Below, piece after piece: positions 11,558 to 20,355 of a DNA stretch of 64,000 nucleotides. A program made the translations under genes and the position numbers. Position 1 is the first letter of the stretch, and every line of letters begins with the position of its first letter. The notes under the pieces are model-generated. The model worked only from the letters and a program-made list of their open reading frames with translations, did not search any database and was not told where the DNA came from. The DNA comes from Martelella mediterranea (GTDB lineage: Bacteria; Pseudomonadota; Alphaproteobacteria; Rhizobiales; Rhizobiaceae): the NCBI GenBank assembly GCA_003001975.1, contig PVUG01000007.1, forward strand, positions 1 through 64,000. The letters run 5' to 3'.

Positions 11558-12535
11558 TTATTTCGACGTGACGGCCTGAACCTTGTTGACCAGTTCGTCG
11601 CCGTATTTTGCGGTAAACGTATCCCAGACGGGACGAACGGCTTTCTGGAATGCGGCGTGGTCGATGTCATCGTTGACGATCATGCCGTTGCTTTCCAGAT
11701 CGGCGATCATCGCCGCGTCGCCGTCTTTCGACAGCTTGCGTTCGTAATCGATGGCGTCCTTGGCCGCCTTCATGATGATGGCCTGCTGATCTTCGGACAG
11801 GCTGTTGAACTTCTTCTCGTTCATGGCCAGAACCAGCGCCGCATAGGAATGGTTGGTCAGCGACAGATATTTCTGCACTTCGTAGAACTTGAAGGACTGA
11901 ACGATGGTGATCGGGTGATCCTGTGCGTCAACGACACCGGTTTCCAGCGCGGTATAGAGTTCCGCCACCGGGATCTGCTGTGGATTGGCCTTCAGCAGCG
12001 CGAACATCTCGTTGAGCGCTTCTGAATTGTTGGTGCGCATCCGCAGGCCTTCAAGATCCTTCGGCTCGACAATCGGGCCGCGGTTATTGGTGATCTCGCG
12101 GAAGCCGTTTTCCGGATAGCCGAGAACCTTGAGGCCGAAATTACCGAACTTCGCGGAGGCTTCCTGGCCGATCTCGCCGTCATAGACCTCATAGGCCTGG
12201 TCACGGTCGGTGATCATGAACGGCAGCATCAGGCCGCCGAGTTCGGGCATCATGCCGGTGAAGTTGTTGAGGCCGCTCATGGTGATATCGATGATGCCGG
12301 AGCGTGTTCCGGTGATCATCTGGGAATCGTTGCCGAGCTGTCCCTGTGGGAAGATCTGCACCGTGATATCGCCGTTCGACATGGTCTTGACGTCTTCGGC
12401 AAAGCGCTCGGCCAGCTTTTGCTGCAGGTCGCCCTGCGGTGCTGCATGCGCCAGCTTCAGCGTCGTGGCATTGGCCGAAACCGTGCCGGCGACCAGCATG
12501 CCGACGGCAATCAGGCCTGTTGTAAAACGTTTCAT
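11558..12535 (-). CDS. TRAP transporter solute-binding protein (DctP)
   Basis: A 325-residue periplasmic receptor of a tripartite ATP-independent transporter. Signal peptide 1-23 (cleavage after SANA). DctP features include the carboxylate-binding Arg in GLRMRTNNS (about residue 146-154) and the VAELYTALETGVVDAQDHP helix. It is the last gene of a leftward dctQ-dctM-dctP unit with a LacI-type operator in front. The enzymes in the same regulon suggest a sugar acid such as idonate, gluconate or a ketogluconate as substrate. Confidence 0.92.
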   Translation of the reverse strand: MKRFTTGLIAVGMLVAGTVSANATTLKLAHAAPQGDLQQKLAERFAEDVKTMSNGDITVQIFPQGQLGNDSQMITGTRSGIIDITMSGLNNFTGMMPELGGLMLPFMITDRDQAYEVYDGEIGQEASAKFGNFGLKVLGYPENGFREITNNRGPIVEPKDLEGLRMRTNNSEALNEMFALLKANPQQIPVAELYTALETGVVDAQDHPITIVQSFKFYEVQKYLSLTNHSYAALVLAMNEKKFNSLSEDQQAIIMKAAKDAIDYERKLSKDGDAAMIADLESNGMIVNDDIDHAAFQKAVRPVWDTFTAKYGDELVNKVQAVTSK

Positions 12536-12562
12536 TTCATATCCTCCGTAGAAAGTGAGAAG

Positions 12563-13843
12563 TCAGCCCGCGATCCATCCGAGTGGAACCGTGATCAGTT
12601 GCGGTACAAGAATGAACAGGATCAGCACGGCCACATAGACAGCTATGAATGGCAATACACCTCCGACTGCGTCCTGAACGCGGGTTTTTCCAACGCCGCA
12701 AACAACGTTGAGAACCGTACCGACCGGCGGCGTGATAAGGCCGATACAGGTATTGATGACGAACATCAGTCCGAAATAGACAGGGTCGATGCCGGCTTCC
12801 TTGACCACCGGCATCAAGAGCGGCACGAGGATCAGAATGGTGGGGCTCAGATCCATCACCATGCCGACCAGCAGCACCAGAACCATGATCGCGGCCATCA
12901 GCAGGCGGGGGCTGTCGACAAGCGGGCCGAGCATGACGGCGAGCTGTTGCGGCAGCTGGGCCACGGTGATCAGCCAGGATGCGACCATTGCCGCGCCGAC
13001 CAGGAACATGACCATGGCCGTGGCGCGGCCGGAACTGAGCAGGACACGGTAGAACTTGGCGAGCGTGAGCTCGCGATAGACCAATGCCGAGACCAGAATG
13101 GCATAGACGGCGGCGACAACGGCGGCTTCGGTGGGCGTGAAGATGCCGAAGCGGATACCGCCGACGATGATCAGCGGCAGGATCAACGCCCAGACCCCAT
13201 CCTTGAGGGCGGCGCGGCGTTCTTCCTTCGGCGCCTTTTCGTGGGTTTCGAGCTTTTCGTTGCGCAGCAGGAAAGCCCATGTGCCGATCAGCGCCGTGCC
13301 CATGATCAGGCCCGGCACAATGCCGCCGAGGAACAGTTTGGCAATCGAGATATTGCCGGCAACACCCATGATGATCAGCGGCAGGGACGGGGGAATGACC
13401 GGGGCGATGATGCCGCCGGCGGCCAGAAGGCCGACCGAACGCTTCTGCGGATAATTGGCCTCGCGCATCATCGGATAGATGATCGATACCAGCGCTGCGG
13501 CGTCCGCCACGGCCGAACCGGACAGGCCGGCAAGCACGATCGATGTCAGGATCGCGACATAGCCGAGCCCGCCCTTGCGGTGACCGACATAGGCCATGGC
13601 AAGGCGGACGATGCGCCGGGACAGGCCGCCGGTCGACATGGTTTCGCCGGCGACCATGAAGAAGGGGATGGCGAGCAGGGGAAAACTGTCGACGCCATTG
13701 ACCAGCGACTGGGCGAGAATGTCGACGCTGAACAGATGCATGTGCAGCATCAGGCCGACGGAACTCAGCAGAAGCGCAAAGGCGACGGGAACACCAAGCA
13801 GGATGGCGCCGATCAGAACGGAAAGAAACAGGACGAGGGTCAT
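12563..13843 (-). CDS. TRAP transporter large permease (DctM)
   Basis: A 426-residue membrane protein with about 12 helices and the DctM signature segments FPLLAIPFFMVAGETM and GGIIAPVIPPSLPLIIMG. It forms the sodium-driven transport channel. The start at 13843 overlaps the dctQ stop by ATGA; a longer frame has no support because it runs into dctQ. Confidence 0.94.
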   Translation of the reverse strand: MTLVLFLSVLIGAILLGVPVAFALLLSSVGLMLHMHLFSVDILAQSLVNGVDSFPLLAIPFFMVAGETMSTGGLSRRIVRLAMAYVGHRKGGLGYVAILTSIVLAGLSGSAVADAAALVSIIYPMMREANYPQKRSVGLLAAGGIIAPVIPPSLPLIIMGVAGNISIAKLFLGGIVPGLIMGTALIGTWAFLLRNEKLETHEKAPKEERRAALKDGVWALILPLIIVGGIRFGIFTPTEAAVVAAVYAILVSALVYRELTLAKFYRVLLSSGRATAMVMFLVGAAMVASWLITVAQLPQQLAVMLGPLVDSPRLLMAAIMVLVLLVGMVMDLSPTILILVPLLMPVVKEAGIDPVYFGLMFVINTCIGLITPPVGTVLNVVCGVGKTRVQDAVGGVLPFIAVYVAVLILFILVPQLITVPLGWIAG

Positions 13844-14358
13844 TGTGCGTTCTCCCCGGCATTTTCGGCGTCGGGGCCATAATCGGGCGCCGCATTGCGC
13901 GGATCGATCAGGCGCAGGAGAGCAATGCCGGCCATCAGCACGCCACCGATGACGCCGGCCAGATAGAACATGCCGACGGGAATGCCGCTCATCGGGGAGA
14001 TGTTGTCCCAGTTCGCGACAACCTGCGGGGCAGCCCCCAGAACGAGCATGATGCAACAGCCCAGAATGACGGCGTTGACGAAGCGCCGCAGCCAGAAGCG
14101 CGCTTTCGGAAACACCGCCTCGGCGATGTCTGCAAGGGCAAGGTGCTCGAAATTGCGAAGGCAGGCTGCCGCGCCAAGCATGATGACCCAGACGAACAGA
14201 AGCCTTGAGATTTCGACCGAACCGAGAATGCCGCTGGAGAAGCCGTAGCGCAGAACGACATTGGCAAACACCAGAACAATCATGACCACAAGTGCAAGTG
14301 CGATCAGTGCATCAATAATTCGCCAGCCAATACTGACGATCCGGGTGAGCATGCTCAT
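13840..14358 (-). CDS. TRAP transporter small permease (DctQ)
   Basis: A 172-residue protein with four predicted helices and the DctQ-type segment LFVWVIMLGAAACLRNFEHLALADI. The start at 14358 has GGGAGG nine bases upstream. It is the first gene of the TRAP unit, and the palindromic operator at 14404-14417 lies 46 bp before it. Confidence 0.9.
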   Translation of the reverse strand: MSMLTRIVSIGWRIIDALIALALVVMIVLVFANVVLRYGFSSGILGSVEISRLLFVWVIMLGAAACLRNFEHLALADIAEAVFPKARFWLRRFVNAVILGCCIMLVLGAAPQVVANWDNISPMSGIPVGMFYLAGVIGGVLMAGIALLRLIDPRNAAPDYGPDAENAGENAQ

Positions 14359-14403
14359 TTCCAGGTACCTCCCTGAACTCTCCAGTTTTGTCTCGCAGAG
14401 ACA

Positions 14404-14417
14404 TGTTATCGATAACA
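14404..14417. promoter_or_regulatory. LacI/GntR-type operator, site 1 (TRAP operon)
   Basis: A perfect 14-bp palindrome, TGTTATCGATAACA. The same word is found at 17260, with one-base variants at 20219 and 21279, each in front of a gene of this cluster. It resembles the E. coli GntR/IdnR site (TGTTACCGGTAACA). The likely binder is the LacI-family protein encoded at 18979-20031. Confidence 0.85.
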
Positions 14418-14574
14418 AATCTCTGCGGAATTGTCCCGTCTTTTCTGGCCTTCCAGGCATAAAGTTTGGACTTTTCGGCGTGAAAATATCCGAAGCTTTT
14501 GGCGCTCCCGCCCGGCTGCATAGGTGCTTTTGGCCGGGTTCCCGGTCCGTCAGAAAACGTGGACGAGGCAAGCG

Positions 14575-14907
14575 TCATGCCGGTGCGTATTGGTCGCCGT
14601 CGAAGACGTGATGGTGAACGCGGCCGGTGAACATCTCCAGAAGCCCCTGGGTCACGTCCCGGCTTTGATAGCGCACATCGGATTCCAGCGCTTTGGCGAC
14701 AGCGTCAAGACTGTCATAGCGCACCGCCATGACGAGCGCATATTCGGGCGCGCCTTCGTCGCGTTCGACGCCGAAATAGACCTGCAGGTCCTGCGCGCCG
14801 GGGAACTGACGCCAGAGCGGTACCAGCCTTTCAGTCACGTAAGTGCGGAATTCGGCCTCGCGGCCTTCATTGATCCTGCCTTCGAAAAGGGCGTAGCGGA
14901 TGATCAT
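14575..14907 (-). CDS. Small dimeric alpha-beta barrel-like protein
   Basis: A 110-residue protein predicted to adopt a ferredoxin-like (ABM/NIPSNAP-type) fold: a strand at MIIRYALFEG, a helix at EAEFRTYVTERLVPLW, then strands around QVYFGV and YALVMAVRYDS. I do not recognise a specific family. It is carried between the TRAP operon and the gluconokinase operon on the same strand, so it is probably co-regulated with sugar-acid catabolism. A role as a mutarotase-like or substrate-handling protein would be speculative. Confidence 0.6.
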   Translation of the reverse strand: MIIRYALFEGRINEGREAEFRTYVTERLVPLWRQFPGAQDLQVYFGVERDEGAPEYALVMAVRYDSLDAVAKALESDVRYQSRDVTQGLLEMFTGRVHHHVFDGDQYAPA

Positions 14908-14999
14908 TCAAGTGTCCTCCCTGAAAAGCCGCGTTAGCGCGGTCAGGCGCTGGGAATGGAGAAAGGCGCACCCTTTCCCGGTTTGTCATGCCGGCCGGA

Positions 15000-15884
15000 T
15001 CATTCCGGCCGGGTGGTACCGTCGAGCAGGCGCATCATTTCGGCAGAGTCCTTCGAACCCAGCCCCGCGGTGACCAGAAGACGGTGAATTTCGGTCACCT
15101 GGCCGGTCATCGGCAGCGGCGTGCGGGTCTTCAGCGCAAAGGATTGCAGGCTGTCGAGATCCTTCAGCATGTTGTCGATGCGGCCTGTCGGGGAGAAATC
15201 GCGGGCGGCGAACTTGCCCATGAATTCCTGCATGATGTTGCTGTCGGCCCGCCCGCCAGCAAGCGCCTGCGGAATGCTGGCCGCATCGACGCCGCCGGCC
15301 TCGGCCAGCTTGACCGCCTCTGCGACCGCCTGAAACTGGACGGCGCAAAACAGCTGGTTGATCAGCTTTGTTGTCTGTCCGGCGCCGCTTGGCCCCATCA
15401 GGGTGTAGTTGGCGCAAAGATCGTCCATGACGGCGCGCGCGCTTTCGAAATCGTCCCTGGTGCCGCCCGCCATGACGGTCAACCGCCCTTTCGCCGCACC
15501 CGGCGCGCCGCCGGAAAGCGGGCAGTCGACCCAGCCCATGCCGGTCTGCGAAAGCAGTTGTTGCGACATGTCGGCGGTGGCCTTCGGGTCGATCGATGAC
15601 ATGTCGATCAGCAGCTTGCTCCCGGTCGCTGCTTCGGCGACGCCATCCTTGCCGAAAACGACGGCGTTGACGATATCGGCATGGTTCAGGCTCAGGATCA
15701 CGAAGCGGGAAGCCGCGGCTGCCTCCTGCGGGCTTGCCGCGGCCGTCGCGCCGCGTTCCGCCAGGGCTGCGACCTTTCCGGCATCCAGATCCGAAACGGT
15801 CAGCTTGTGTCCCTTTTCCAAGAGGCGCGTGGCAATGGCGGTGCCCATGATGCCTGCACCGATGACGGCAATTGCCTCGGTCAT
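15000..15884 (-). CDS. NAD(P)-dependent beta-hydroxyacid dehydrogenase
   Basis: A 294-residue member of the HIBADH/tartronate-semialdehyde reductase family. It has the N-terminal nucleotide motif GAGIMG, the substrate motif DCPLSGGAPGA (about residue 117-127) and the catalytic Lys in GAGQTTKLINQ. It oxidises a beta-hydroxy acid to the semialdehyde or keto acid, substrate unknown. The start at 15884 has AAGGAG upstream and overlaps the gluconokinase stop by ATGA. A second family member lies at 20356-21228 under the same operator type. Confidence 0.88.
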   Translation of the reverse strand: MTEAIAVIGAGIMGTAIATRLLEKGHKLTVSDLDAGKVAALAERGATAAASPQEAAAASRFVILSLNHADIVNAVVFGKDGVAEAATGSKLLIDMSSIDPKATADMSQQLLSQTGMGWVDCPLSGGAPGAAKGRLTVMAGGTRDDFESARAVMDDLCANYTLMGPSGAGQTTKLINQLFCAVQFQAVAEAVKLAEAGGVDAASIPQALAGGRADSNIMQEFMGKFAARDFSPTGRIDNMLKDLDSLQSFALKTRTPLPMTGQVTEIHRLLVTAGLGSKDSAEMMRLLDGTTRPE

Positions 15885-16399
15885 TGTCGGTCTCCTTGTT
15901 CCGCTTTCACAAAGGCGAGGGAGGTCTCGGCAATCTTTTCCGGTTTCAGATCGCAATCGAGTGTCAGGACATCCGGCTCGTCGTCGGTGGCTTCCAGCGT
16001 TGCAAGCTGGCTGTCAAGCAGGGTGACCGGCATATAATGGCCGGGCCGATTGGCCATGCGCCTGGCAAGCACATCGCGCTCGCCCTTCAGGTGAATGAAG
16101 CGCAGTGCCGGGCCGGCGCGCTGTCTCAAAAGATCACGATAGCTTTTCTTCAGCGCCGAGCAGGCAATGATAACGCCGTTGTCGTCACCCGCTGTGGCAA
16201 GCGTCTGGCCAACCAGTTCGAGCCACGGCTTGCGGTCGTCATCGTTGAGCGGAATGCCGGCCCGCATTTTCTCCACATTGGTGTCCGGATGCAGGCTGTC
16301 ACCCTCGACGAAACGGGCGGCGAGCGCTTCGCCAAGGGCGCGGCCGGCAGAGGATTTGCCACAGCCGCTGACCCCCATGACCACGATAGCGGTCGTCAT
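15881..16399 (-). CDS. gntK: Gluconokinase
   Basis: A 172-residue P-loop kinase that phosphorylates D-gluconate to 6-phosphogluconate. The Walker A motif GVSGCGKSS is at residues 9-17. Typical gluconokinase elements are EGDSLHPDTNVEKM, DDDRKPWL, CSALKKSYRDLLR and GHYMP. It stands directly behind the 5-ketogluconate reductase gene (one base apart), as the idn/gnt pathway requires. Confidence 0.94.
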   Translation of the reverse strand: MTTAIVVMGVSGCGKSSAGRALGEALAARFVEGDSLHPDTNVEKMRAGIPLNDDDRKPWLELVGQTLATAGDDNGVIIACSALKKSYRDLLRQRAGPALRFIHLKGERDVLARRMANRPGHYMPVTLLDSQLATLEATDDEPDVLTLDCDLKPEKIAETSLAFVKAEQGDRQ

Positions 16400-16400
16400 C

Positions 16401-17165
16401 TCACACGCTCACAGTGATGCCGCCGTCGACGGCAAGGACATGGCCGTTGACGAAGGATGATGCCGGCGAGGCCAGATAGACCGCGGCGCCGACGAGTTCC
16501 TCGACGTCGCCCCAGCGACCCGCGGGGGTGCGCTTTTCCAGCCATGCGGTGAATTCGGGATTCTCGACCAGTGCCTGGTTGAGCGGGGTCTTGAAATAGC
16601 CGGGCGCGATGCCGTTGATCTGCAGCCCGTACTTGGCCCAGTCTGTGCACATGCCGCGTGTCAGGTTGCGCACGGCGCCCTTGGTGGCGGTGTAGGGGGC
16701 GATGCCGGGACGGGCAAGCTCGCTCTGCACCGAGCAGATGTTGATGATCTTGCCGCTGCCGCGCTTGATCATGTAGCGCGCTACCGCCTGACCAGTGAAG
16801 AAAACGCCGGAAATATTGGTTTCGAGAAGGCGGTGCCATTGTTCTTCGGGGAAGTCTTCGAGCGGCGTGCGATACTGGATACCGGCATTGTTGATCAGGA
16901 TTTCGATCGGGCCAACCTTGTCCTCAATCGCATCGACGCCGGCTTCAACGGCATGTTTATCGGTAACATCAAACACCGCCGAATAGGCCTTCACGCCCTT
17001 TTCGGCAAATGCTTTCACGGCCGCTTCCGCGCGCTCGCCATTGCGGTCGTTCACGACAGGAATAGCGCCCTGATCGGCGAGCCCGGAAATCAGCGCATGA
17101 CCAATTCCCTGGCTGGAACCCGTTACAAGAGCGAGCTTTCCGTTGAGCTTGAACATATCGGACAT
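16401..17165 (-). CDS. idnO: 5-keto-D-gluconate 5-reductase, SDR family
   Basis: A 254-residue short-chain dehydrogenase that reduces 5-ketogluconate to gluconate, linking idonate oxidation to gluconokinase. Motifs: TGSSQGIG (cofactor), NNAG, and the catalytic Ser plus Tyr-x3-Lys in PYTATKG. The IdnO/Gno-type segments PIEILINNAGIQ and NGIAPGYFKT are present. A start at 17165 is preferred over 17171 because AGGAG then sits at normal spacing. First gene of the leftward idnO-gntK-dehydrogenase unit. Confidence 0.88.
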   Translation of the reverse strand: MSDMFKLNGKLALVTGSSQGIGHALISGLADQGAIPVVNDRNGERAEAAVKAFAEKGVKAYSAVFDVTDKHAVEAGVDAIEDKVGPIEILINNAGIQYRTPLEDFPEEQWHRLLETNISGVFFTGQAVARYMIKRGSGKIINICSVQSELARPGIAPYTATKGAVRNLTRGMCTDWAKYGLQINGIAPGYFKTPLNQALVENPEFTAWLEKRTPAGRWGDVEELVGAAVYLASPASSFVNGHVLAVDGGITVSV

Positions 17166-17259
17166 TGGCATTCTCCTACCCTGTGGCCGGCGCGCTTTAA
17201 TGTGTGATCCGCTGGTGCGCGGAAATATATGCGCCGTCTCCGAATGTTCTTGACTTAAC

Positions 17260-17273
17260 TGTTATCGATAACA
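17260..17273. promoter_or_regulatory. LacI/GntR-type operator, site 2 (idnO/idnD)
   Basis: An exact copy of TGTTATCGATAACA in the 227-bp divergent region between idnO (leftward) and idnD (rightward), so a single site can control both units. Confidence 0.87.
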
Positions 17274-17392
17274 TAATCAACATTAAAATCGGTCCCGGAC
17301 AAAAATCGTCGGGCAGGACATTACAGGCGGGGCGAAAACCGGTCTCCGATTTCCGGAGCCGCGCCGAACAACGCTTATCAAGGGAGGCAGTG

Positions 17393-18427
17393 ATGAAAGC
17401 TGCAATCATCCACGCGGCCAAGGACCTGCGCATTGAGGACATCGCACCGGAAACGGCCGGTCCCGGTCAGCTGGAAATCAGAATTGGCGCCGGCGGCATT
17501 TGCGGTTCCGACCTGCACTACTACAATCATGGCGGCTTCGGTGATGTGCGCGTTCGCGAACCGATGATCCTGGGACACGAGGTGGCCGGAACGGTCACGG
17601 CGCTTGGCGCGGGCGTTGACGGGTTTGCGGTCGGTGATCGTGTTGCCGTTTCGCCGTCACGGCCCTGCAATAGCTGCGAATACTGCTTGAAGGGGCTGCA
17701 AAACCACTGCGTCAACATGCGCTTTTACGGCAGCGCCATGCCGATGCCGCATATTCAGGGCGCGTTCCGGCAAAACCTGGTCACAGAAGCCTGGCAGTGC
17801 CACAAGGTTGCCGATACCGTTTCGCTTGGCGAAGCCGCAATGGCAGAGCCGCTTGCAGTCACGCTCCATGCGGTTTCCCGCGCAGGATCGCTTCTGGGCA
17901 AGCGGGTTCTGGTGTCCGGCTGCGGCCCCATCGGGGCGCTGTGCATTGTGTCTGCCCGCGCGCATGGCGCGCGTGAAATCGTGGTCACCGATGTGATGGA
18001 TGACGTTCTGCCCTATGCGGAAGCTGTCGGCGCCAACCGTGTGATCAATGTTGCCAGGGACCCGGAAGCGCTTTCGGCCTATGCGGCCGGCAAGGGGTCT
18101 TTCGATGTGATGTTCGAGGCATCCGGCAATGCTCGTGCTCTGGCCAGCGGCTTGCAGGCTCTGCGCCCGCGCGGTGTTCTGGTCCAGCTTGGACTTGGCG
18201 GCGAAGTCGGTCTGCCGCAGAACATGGTGGTCTCCAAGGAGATCGAGATCCGCGGTTCGTTCCGCTTTCACGAGGAATATGGACTGGCCGTCGATCTCAT
18301 CAATCAGGGCAGAATCGACATCAAGCCGCTGATTTCGCAAACCTATCCGCTCGATGATGCGATCGCTGCCTTCGAAACCGCCAGCGACCGGTCGAAATCG
18401 ATGAAGGTGCAACTGGCCTTCGAATAG
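17393..18427 (+). CDS. idnD: L-idonate 5-dehydrogenase (zinc alcohol dehydrogenase family)
   Basis: A 344-residue medium-chain dehydrogenase that oxidises L-idonate to 5-ketogluconate. Catalytic zinc ligands lie in GICGSDLHYY and GHEVAG. The structural zinc Cys quartet is CNSCEYCLKGLQNHC (about residue 92-106). The Rossmann motif is SGCGPIGALC. The start has AGGGAGG five bases upstream. Together with divergently encoded idnO and gntK it completes the idonate to 6-phosphogluconate route. Specificity is inferred from these neighbours; sorbitol/threonine-type dehydrogenases are close relatives. Confidence 0.87.
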   Translation: MKAAIIHAAKDLRIEDIAPETAGPGQLEIRIGAGGICGSDLHYYNHGGFGDVRVREPMILGHEVAGTVTALGAGVDGFAVGDRVAVSPSRPCNSCEYCLKGLQNHCVNMRFYGSAMPMPHIQGAFRQNLVTEAWQCHKVADTVSLGEAAMAEPLAVTLHAVSRAGSLLGKRVLVSGCGPIGALCIVSARAHGAREIVVTDVMDDVLPYAEAVGANRVINVARDPEALSAYAAGKGSFDVMFEASGNARALASGLQALRPRGVLVQLGLGGEVGLPQNMVVSKEIEIRGSFRFHEEYGLAVDLINQGRIDIKPLISQTYPLDDAIAAFETASDRSKSMKVQLAFE

Positions 18428-18437
18428 AAAGTGCCGG

Positions 18438-18480
18438 CCCTGTCGCTTTTCCATCGATGAAGCGACAGGGCTGTCTTTTG
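18438..18480 (+). terminator. Terminator of idnD
   Basis: CCCTGTCGCTT (18438-18448) pairs perfectly with AAGCGACAGGG (18460-18470), followed by a T-rich stretch. A second GC-rich hairpin (GGCC-TCGGCC around a TTCG loop, about 18490-18515) lies before the stop of the convergent gene. Confidence 0.8.
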
Positions 18481-18529
18481 CATCTCAGATGCGGCCTCGG
18501 CCTTCGGGCCGGGGCCTTGCGCCGGATCC

Positions 18530-18949
18530 TCAGACCTGATCGGCGCCAATGGCGGCAAGTGCTGCCTGGGCGACGATGATGTCCTGATCGCCGGTGCCCG
18601 AACCGATGCCGATGCCGCCGGCCAGCAGGCCATCAAAGCGGATCGGAAGACCGCCCTTGAGATTGATAACGTCGCCTTCGGTGGCGATGGCCGCCGTTAT
18701 CGCAAAGTCCGGCGCCATCTGCCCGGTCGGCCCATTGATCGAGGCTGCTGTTACGGCCTTGGCCCGCGCCGTTTTCATCGAGGTGAACTTGGCGCCGTCC
18801 ATGCGGAAAACGGTCAGCGTTTCACCGCTCTGATCAACGATCACGACGTTCTGCGGAACCTCGATTTCTTCTGCCTTGGCCACGGCTGCGGCAAGGGCGG
18901 TCATGACGCCGCTGTGGCTGAGGGCGACGGCTGGGCGGGTGTGGGACAA
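18530..18949 (-). CDS. GlcG/HbpS-like (DUF336) protein
   Basis: A 139-residue GlcG-family protein with the typical run VPQNVVIVDQSGETLTVFRMDGAKFTS split here into its parts: VVIVDQSGETL, FRMDGA and the Gly-rich end GGLPIRFDGLLAGGIGIGSG. Function in the family is uncertain; some members bind heme or corrinoids, and many lie in sugar-acid or glycolate operons. It follows the repressor gene. A GTG at 18982 overlapping the repressor stop is possible, but the TTG at 18949 has AAAGGA at good spacing and gives the normal family length. Confidence 0.8.
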   Translation of the reverse strand: MSHTRPAVALSHSGVMTALAAAVAKAEEIEVPQNVVIVDQSGETLTVFRMDGAKFTSMKTARAKAVTAASINGPTGQMAPDFAITAAIATEGDVINLKGGLPIRFDGLLAGGIGIGSGTGDQDIIVAQAALAAIGADQV

Positions 18950-18978
18950 TTCGCTTTCCTTTCGTGAGTGATGAACGG

Positions 18979-20031
18979 TCACGTGCTTTCGCGCAACAAC
19001 ACCTTATAGGGCGTCAGGATCAGTTCGTCATTGCCGGCTTCGTCACCGGCAATCTCGCGCAGCAGTTTTTCGGCCGCAAGGCGACCGATATCGTGGCAAC
19101 CGACATTCACCGTGGAAATGCGCGGATGGCAGAAGGTGGAGATCTCGTAATCGCCAAATCCGGCAATCGCGATATCCTCGGGGACCCGGATATTGCGCCG
19201 CTGGCATTCCATCAGCGCGCCGAAGGCAGAGAGGTCGGAGACGCACAGGACCGCCTCGGTATCGGGCCAGCGCTCGAGCATCGAGACAATTGCCTGGGCG
19301 CCCTGCTCGATGGAAATGGGGGGCACGCCGAAGGAAATCAGCCGTCCGGGTTCCAGATCCAGTTCCTTGATGGCGTTCAGAAAACCGATCTTGCGCATAT
19401 TGCCGCGGGTGTCGCGCGTGCTGGTGCCGCCGATATAGCCGAATTTCCGGTATCCCTTGGCTGCCAGCGCCTTGACCATGTCGCGCATCACCGCGCTGTT
19501 GGAAAATCCAACGACGCTGTCGATCGGCTCCTCGGGAATTTCCCAGGTCTCGATCACCGGTATTGCGGAATTGACCAGCATGCGCCGGGCGCTCAGCGTG
19601 TGCGCACCGCCGGTCAGGATAATGCCTTCGGGGCGACGCTGCAGCATCGATTGGATCAGCTGCTCTTCCTTGTCCGGCGAGTAGTCGGTATAGCCGAGCA
19701 GCAGTTGCAGTCCCGTTCCTTCCAGCGTTTCGGTAATGCCGCGCGCCGTTTCGGAGAAGTTCGAATTGTTGAGGGAGGGGACGAGGGCTGCGACGAACCC
19801 GGTCTTGCGCGACGACAGCGAACCCGCCGACTGATCGAGAACGTAGCCGAGCTCGTCAACCGCTTCGAGGATGCGCTTTCGCGTCTCGCGGGAGACGTGG
19901 CCGTCTTTCTTGAGCGCTCTTGAAACCGTCATCGTCGAAACGCCCGCCAGCCTGGCGACATCCGCCATGGTCGGGGCGCTTTGCGGTCGCGCGACGTTTT
20001 TCTGGCCGTTTTTCACTTTGTCTTTTGCCAA
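18979..20031 (-). CDS. LacI-family repressor, GntR/IdnR-like
   Basis: A 350-residue regulator with the LacI helix-turn-helix MADVARLAGVSTMTVSRALK at about residues 22-41 and a periplasmic-binding-protein-like effector domain (LSSRKTGFVAALVPSLNN, AVLCVSDLSAFGA). GntR-type LacI proteins bind TGTTACCGGTAACA-like sites and respond to gluconate or ketogluconates. Four such palindromes surround this gene. The TTG start at 20031 lacks a strong ribosome site, so the exact N-terminus is uncertain. Confidence 0.9.
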   Translation of the reverse strand: MAKDKVKNGQKNVARPQSAPTMADVARLAGVSTMTVSRALKKDGHVSRETRKRILEAVDELGYVLDQSAGSLSSRKTGFVAALVPSLNNSNFSETARGITETLEGTGLQLLLGYTDYSPDKEEQLIQSMLQRRPEGIILTGGAHTLSARRMLVNSAIPVIETWEIPEEPIDSVVGFSNSAVMRDMVKALAAKGYRKFGYIGGTSTRDTRGNMRKIGFLNAIKELDLEPGRLISFGVPPISIEQGAQAIVSMLERWPDTEAVLCVSDLSAFGALMECQRRNIRVPEDIAIAGFGDYEISTFCHPRISTVNVGCHDIGRLAAEKLLREIAGDEAGNDELILTPYKVLLREST

Positions 20032-20218
20032 ACCGAATTTCCGTAAACGGTCCCCTGCTGCTGAACCATGGGCCTGCGGCTGTTCGCGCCACCTGATCTT
20101 CTGGTCAGGGGGCGGCCAGCTGTCAATGAAGCATAGCCTTCACCCCCAGAAGATGCCGGAACCGTAGCTCCGATTTCCCAGGTTTGAGAAGGCTTTGTCT
20201 TGACGTCTATAACATATC

Positions 20219-20232
20219 TGTTATCGATATCA
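20219..20232. promoter_or_regulatory. LacI/GntR-type operator, site 3
   Basis: TGTTATCGATATCA, one base off the perfect palindrome, lies between the repressor gene and the rightward dehydrogenase gene, 124 bp before the latter. It could serve both control of that gene and autoregulation. Confidence 0.78.
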
Positions 20233-20355
20233 TAGGTCTTTGTCACCACTGTTTCCGCAACATCGTTTTCGGGTGATCAGATCGGAATGGCTTTGACCGG
20301 CGGACAGGGCGCAGGTCATGTTGAACAGTCTGAGAATCACGCGGCTGAGGATATT

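Noticed and set aside
12419-13882. 487-codon Gln/Asp-rich open frame antisense to dctM
   Set aside because: Composition typical of the reverse complement of a membrane protein gene; dctM motifs are clear on the minus strand.
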